Positions 6,085 to 9,363 of a stretch of 9,363 nucleotides of DNA are shown here, in pieces. This DNA comes from an uncultured bacterium. GTDB taxonomy: Bacteria; Actinomycetota; Coriobacteriia; Coriobacteriales; Coriobacteriaceae. The number at the start of each line of letters is the position of its first letter. The first letter of the stretch is position 1. The notes below the pieces were generated by a model. The model saw only the letters and a program-made list of their open reading frames with translations, was not told the DNA's origin and did no database searches. Both the position numbers and the translations under genes were made by a program. The stretch covers positions 1-9,363 of the forward strand of contig CAJMPE010000069.1 of assembly GCA_905215275.1 (NCBI GenBank). Direction: 5' to 3'.

Positions 6085-7131
6085 ATGTTTTGCACCAAGT
6101 GTGGATTCGAGATGCCCGACGGAACCGATTTTTGCACGAACTGCGGGGCGCGCATGGGCGCTGCCTCTCCGGCGGCCGCGCCTGCTGAGCCCGCATCGAT
6201 GCCGGCGGCAGGGATGCCTCCCGTGCAGAAGAAGTCACATAAGCGCGCGGTGATTGTCGGCATGTGCGTGGTGGGCGTGCTCGTTGCCGGCGGTGCCGCT
6301 CTGGCGCTGACCGGCGTGCTGGGTCCGCTTGGGCAGGGCAACTCATCGCAGATTACGGTACTGGGGTCCGACGAGGGTTCAGCCGAGCACAAGGACAAGG
6401 GAAGCGCCAAGGAGAAGCCTGCCGATGAGCAAGAAGAGCCGGAAGAGACCGAGCAGACGGGCAGCAGCGTAAAGGTCGACCTCAATGACCAGGCAACCTA
6501 TGCCGCCGCGAATCTGTTCCTGTCGAACTTTACGGAGGAGCACTTCGATCGGGACTGGTATCAGGCGGGCGGCTTCGATTCGACTGACGGACTTTCGGAT
6601 GACGAGAAATACAAGCTGGTTAAGTTTATCTGGTGCCATTTTATTGACAACGCGCCGTATCGAATCGAGAAAGGCGACTATGACAACGGTAATAGCCAGC
6701 GTGTGGCGACTGATGTGATCAATAGGGAACTCAACCGCTTGACGGGTCTGACGCTTTCCGATGCCGATATGACTTATGACAGAACGCCGGAGGGGCAGGC
6801 GATTCCTGATTCGGCCGAAGCGCATGACGGGTACCTGTATCTGAAACAGGAATACGGCCAGGGAAATTACAACCCATCGTGTGCCATCGTTACGGGCGCG
6901 ACTGACCTTGGCGACAACACCTACGAGCTTACCTATGAGGTTTACAGTGCTGGCGGTGCGTTACTTCCTTCCGACATCCCCGAGAGCACCTATGGCCTGC
7001 CAAAGGACCAGTTCATCGCCGCAATTCAAGCGGACGCATCCAGGGGCCGTACCGAGACTTGCACGGTCCGCGTCGCGCAGGGTGACGGCGCTCCGACCTT
7101 CACACTGCTTAAAATGGGCGTCTACGATTAG
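6085..7131 (+). CDS. Zinc-ribbon membrane-anchored protein, function unknown
   Basis: This encodes 348 residues. Residues 1-24 are a zinc ribbon with two CxxC knuckles (C3, C6, C17, C20), of the type found at the N terminus of many uncharacterised membrane proteins in Gram-positives. A Pro/Ala-rich linker (26-47) and a basic KKSHKR patch (49-54) precede one membrane helix (about 55-79). An acidic, low-complexity Glu/Lys/Ser spacer (95-130) follows. Residues 131-348 form a probable folded extracytoplasmic domain with a helical first half and a beta-rich end, with no motif I recognise. By topology the zinc ribbon faces the cytoplasm and the large domain the outside. The ATG at 6085 follows AGGGG (6070-6074) at a rather long ten-base spacing. 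A GTG at 6067 is in frame, but the zinc ribbon normally begins within a few residues of the start. It appears to be a single-gene unit, bounded by the site at 6022-6046 and the terminator at 7158-7187. Confidence 0.85.
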   Translation: MFCTKCGFEMPDGTDFCTNCGARMGAASPAAAPAEPASMPAAGMPPVQKKSHKRAVIVGMCVVGVLVAGGAALALTGVLGPLGQGNSSQITVLGSDEGSAEHKDKGSAKEKPADEQEEPEETEQTGSSVKVDLNDQATYAAANLFLSNFTEEHFDRDWYQAGGFDSTDGLSDDEKYKLVKFIWCHFIDNAPYRIEKGDYDNGNSQRVATDVINRELNRLTGLTLSDADMTYDRTPEGQAIPDSAEAHDGYLYLKQEYGQGNYNPSCAIVTGATDLGDNTYELTYEVYSAGGALLPSDIPESTYGLPKDQFIAAIQADASRGRTETCTVRVAQGDGAPTFTLLKMGVYD

Positions 7132-7157
7132 ACTCGGCGTATAGCTCACTCTGATAG

Positions 7158-7187
7158 CGCCAGACGGCTTGCCCGTCTGGCGTTTTT
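7158..7187 (+). terminator. Intrinsic terminator of the zinc-ribbon gene
   Basis: CGCCAGACGG (7158-7167) pairs perfectly with CCGTCTGGCG (7173-7182) around loop CTTGC, and five T residues follow at once (7183-7187). This is a textbook factor-independent terminator, 27 bases after the stop codon. Confidence 0.93.
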
Positions 7188-7208
7188 GTTGCGGGGCTGG
7201 GCGTACGC

Positions 7209-7239
7209 TTGAGCTGGAGTCCTCTCCATGCGCTACCAT
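7209..7239 (+). promoter_or_regulatory. Candidate promoter for mfd
   Basis: TTGAGC (7209-7214) and TACCAT (7234-7239) make a plausible -35/-10 pair with a 19-base spacer, slightly longer than ideal. It lies just downstream of the preceding gene's terminator and about 80 bases before the mfd start, where a promoter is needed. The transcript would then begin upstream of the hairpin at 7265-7287. Confidence 0.38.
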
Positions 7240-7264
7240 GACAAGCAATGAATTTGACGAACGA

Positions 7265-7291
7265 CCCGCCGAGCTTGCCTCGGCGGGCTTT
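7265..7291 (+). terminator. Leader hairpin with short T-run, terminator or attenuator before mfd
   Basis: CCCGCCGAG (7265-7273) pairs perfectly with CTCGGCGGG (7279-7287) around loop CTTGC, and CTTTT follows (7288-7292). It lies between the candidate mfd promoter and the mfd ribosome site (GGAGGA, 7307-7312). If the promoter call is right, the hairpin is in the mfd leader and could attenuate transcription. If transcription starts further downstream, it is only a second terminator for the upstream gene. Confidence 0.5.
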
Positions 7292-7317
7292 TGGCGTTGC
7301 AATGCCGGAGGAACAGC

Positions 7318-8610
7318 ATGCTCATTCACCGTATAGCCGCACAGCTCTACACTGCCGAGGCGCTGCAGACCGTCGAGGCCGGGCTCGATTCTGGCGAGGA
7401 CGTGACGCTGGCCGTGTCTCAGTCGGGTCGAACGCTTATGGCCGCTGCCCAGTTTGCGCGCCGCCCGCGCCCTACGGTCTACATCGTGAGTGGCGAGGAT
7501 GCAGCCGATCGCGCCGCGCGTAGCCTTGCCGCCTATGTGGGCCTGGCGCACGTGTGCCGCTTTCCCGAGCGCAAGGACTATCCTTGGCGCGAGCAGGCGC
7601 CCGACGACGCCGTGGTGGCCCAGCGCTGCGAGGCGCTCGGGCGCATCGTGCGCGGGGACAACTGCATCATGGTCGCCTCGGCCCGTGCGCTGCTGCGTTG
7701 CGTGCCGCCAGTCGAGAGCCGCTACTGGGAGTCCACTACTTTTGCGGTGGGCGAGGAGATTCCTTTTGACGAGGTGCCACAGCGCTTGGTGGGCATGGGC
7801 TACACCAATGCCGGTGCCGCCGACGCGCCCGGCCTGTTCCGTGTGCACGGCGACACCGTCGAGGTGTTCCCCGCGCAGGAAAAAGCGCCCGTGCGCATTG
7901 AGTTTTTCGGCGACGAGATCGATCGCATCCGCCGTATGGTGAGCTCAACGGGCCAGACCATCGGCAACGAAGACAGCATCGAGATCTTCCCCTGCCGTGA
8001 GCTGGCGCTTACCGACGAGGCCGTCCACAACATGCATGTGGCGCTCTATCGTGCCAGTCAGGACGACAGCAAACTGGCCGCATTGCTCGAGATGGTGGAT
8101 GCGCGCATCGTCACGCCTGAGCTCGATCGCTTTTTGCCGGTGATGTACGGCCAGACCGTAAGCCCGCTGTCGCACGTGAGCGGCAAGGCGCTCGTGGTGC
8201 TGTCCGAGCCGCGCTCGCTGTTCGACGATTGCCTGCGCGCCTACGAGGATATCGAGGCCCGTGCCGGCGAGGCGGGGGTCGATCGCCTGGACGGCTTGTA
8301 CGTGCGCGCCCAACAGCTCGACTTTGGTGCCCAGCAGCGCCTGAACTACGTGAGCCTCATCCGTGCCGGCGGTGCGGTGACGGCCGAGCTCAAGATTGAG
8401 CAGCCGGCCATCGCAGGATCGGACAACCGTTTTATGACGCGCATCCAGGAGGTCGTGGGCAAGCGCTATGCCTGCGTGTTTGCCATTCCCGACCGCGGTG
8501 CGCGCGAGTCGATGGAGCTCACCTTTGGTGACGAGGGCATTACCTTTGAGGAGTCGCTGACGGCGGCCCCCGAAAACGCCGGCGCTATCGGCGACCGCGT
8601 GCGCGTGAAA
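7318..8610 (+). CDS. mfd: Transcription-repair coupling factor Mfd, N-terminal part only
   Basis: Mfd releases RNA polymerase stalled at DNA damage and recruits UvrA for nucleotide-excision repair. The ATG at 7318 follows GGAGGA (7307-7312) at good spacing. Residues 1-425 match the N-terminal UvrB-like region: the RFPERKDYPWREQAPDD block (81-97), ERLATL-like RCEALGRIV (103-111), MVASARALLRCVPP (118-131), and the hallmark HGDTVEVFPAQEKAPVRIEFFGDEIDRIRRM (from 177). The stretch to about residue 425 continues as expected of the middle of Mfd. The family is normally about 1,100 residues or more. Here the RNA-polymerase-interaction domain, the RecG-like translocase motor and the C-terminal domain are all missing. 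At about residues 425-431 (GDRVRVK) the frame runs without a stop into unrelated YwqG-like sequence. If the DNA is real, the product could not translocate. I set the boundary at a codon edge; the true join could be up to about 15 bases earlier. Confidence 0.88.
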
Positions 8611-8612
8611 AT
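8596..8612. other. Composition and homology breakpoint (probable chimeric join)
   Basis: On the left, sampled 60-base rows hold 42 (8221-8280) and 39 (8461-8520) G/C. On the right they hold 29 (8821-8880), 23 (9181-9240) and 27 (9241-9300). Protein identity changes from Mfd to a YwqG-like protein at the same place. Codon use switches from GCG/GTG/CGC-rich to GAA/AAA/TTT/ATT-rich. The codons around the break spell GDRVRVK, which could belong to either protein, so a short stretch of chance identity may have bridged them. Confidence 0.75.
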
Positions 8613-9363
8613 CTTCTGGTTTTGGAAATATACCGGGACGGTCGTTTATGTTCCGGGGATGTCGCCGGTTCGACGGGATATGGAAACCGAACAGTTCCGG
8701 CGCATTTGTATCAAAACCGATGGCGGCGATTATCGAACCGAAGAAATCGCGTCCGACGGACAGTTGGCAAATGCAAACGTGATTTTCATGAACCGTCAAT
8801 CCGGCATCGTCTCGTTGCAGCCCTCGGACATCATTTCCGAAGATGACGAATTTCGTCAGGAACTGGATTCCAAACATCCGCCCATGCCCGGAATCCGACT
8901 GGTTCAGACCGCAACTCCAGGCAAAAGCAAACTCGGAGGTCTGCCCAATCTTCCCGCATCCGTTCCGTGGCCGAAAAATCCGGAAGGCATCGAGCTGGAT
9001 TTATTGGCACAGATCCATTGTCCGGAACTCCCTAAAGGGCTTGGATTTCCCGAAACCGGGACGCTGTTTTTCTTCTATGACTGTAAACAACAGTTCGGTG
9101 AATATGGCGAACGGGCGCGCGTTGTTTATACCGGGGAACCGCTGCCCGACATGCCGCGCACTCGAACCGTTCCACGCAGGGGATATGATGACAGTTGTCA
9201 GACTTTTATAAAACCGGAACAGTATGAATCTTTCGCTTCGGATGTGCTTGAAATGTGCGGATATGAAGCGAATCATCAGATGCTCGGTTATCCATTGTGG
9301 ATTCAGCGCGACGAAACGCCGGAGGATCGCGTTTTGCTGCTTCAGATTGACAGCGACACAACC
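8611..9363 (+). CDS. YwqG-like (DUF1963) protein, lacks both ends
   Basis: The last 251 codons stay in the mfd frame to the window edge with no stop. The central and distal part carries DUF1963/YwqG hallmarks: SKLGGLPNLPASVPWP (ORF residues 536-551), LDLLAQIHCPELP (560-572), GTLFFFYD (581-588), HQMLGYPLWIQ (653-663), and LLLQIDSD (673-680). The characteristic Trp-Gly-Asp block near the family's C terminus would lie beyond the window. Residues before 520 (WKYTGTVVYVPGMSPVRRDM and on) look like a small beta-rich, SH3-like module ahead of the YwqG domain. YwqG-like proteins are uncharacterised and often occur among immunity genes of polymorphic toxin loci, so an immunity role is possible. No start codon with a ribosome site is visible, so the native N terminus is probably lost at the join. 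Codon use is unlike the rest of the window. Confidence 0.75.
   Translation, partial: MFWFWKYTGTVVYVPGMSPVRRDMETEQFRRICIKTDGGDYRTEEIASDGQLANANVIFMNRQSGIVSLQPSDIISEDDEFRQELDSKHPPMPGIRLVQTATPGKSKLGGLPNLPASVPWPKNPEGIELDLLAQIHCPELPKGLGFPETGTLFFFYDCKQQFGEYGERARVVYTGEPLPDMPRTRTVPRRGYDDSCQTFIKPEQYESFASDVLEMCGYEANHQMLGYPLWIQRDETPEDRVLLLQIDSDTT

Noticed and set aside
7248..7523. Possible mfd leader peptide starting at ATG 7248
   Set aside because: It has no ribosome site, runs through the terminator-like hairpin and deep into mfd in another frame, and lacks the regulatory codon runs expected of a leader peptide.
7945..8877. 310-codon minus-strand frame spanning the mfd/YwqG join
   Set aside because: It covers two unrelated halves and has no coherent protein character. 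The plus-strand motifs on both sides are unambiguous.
1..9363. tRNA, rRNA, CRISPR arrays, insertion sequences
   Set aside because: I looked for cloverleaf arms, rRNA signatures, regularly spaced repeats and transposase motifs on both strands and saw none. A covariance-model search would be needed to exclude small RNAs.

Overview
The first roughly 8.6 kb looks like a chromosomal segment of a high-GC Gram-positive bacterium, most likely an actinobacterium of the Coriobacteriia (Collinsella-like). This rests on GC-rich codon use (sampled 60-base rows of rmuC and mfd hold 39 to 42 G/C), strong GGAGG-type ribosome binding sites, and the style of the encoded proteins. The taxon is an inference from reading, not from a database match. 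All genes read on the plus strand.

Layout. Positions 1-255 hold no gene I can support. A short Gln-rich single-pass membrane protein follows (256-690). A compositionally distinct two-gene cassette (about 690-1904; sampled rows hold 27 to 33 G/C per 60) encodes a DUF6036/AbiEii-like nucleotidyltransferase and a tightly coupled protein with a C-terminal helix-turn-helix. It resembles a toxin-antitoxin or abortive-infection module and has a candidate operator upstream. Core genes then follow: rmuC (1956-3311) with a very stable hairpin behind it, an ABC exporter half-transporter (3435-5237), endonuclease III nth (5301-5966), and a zinc-ribbon membrane protein of unknown function (6085-7131) that ends at a clear intrinsic terminator. 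A candidate promoter and a leader hairpin precede mfd, which starts at 7318.

The end of the window is abnormal. The mfd reading frame runs normally through the N-terminal UvrB-like half of the transcription-repair coupling factor (about 430 residues). Near 8600-8610 it changes abruptly, without leaving frame, into a YwqG-like (DUF1963) protein written in a lower-GC codon style. That frame stays open to the last base. The RNA-polymerase-binding and translocase domains of Mfd are absent. An assembly or template chimera is the most economical reading. A real rearrangement or fusion is the exciting but less likely alternative.

Functional themes: DNA maintenance (rmuC, nth, mfd), envelope functions (ABC exporter, two small membrane proteins), and a likely horizontally acquired defence or addiction cassette between two backbone genes.
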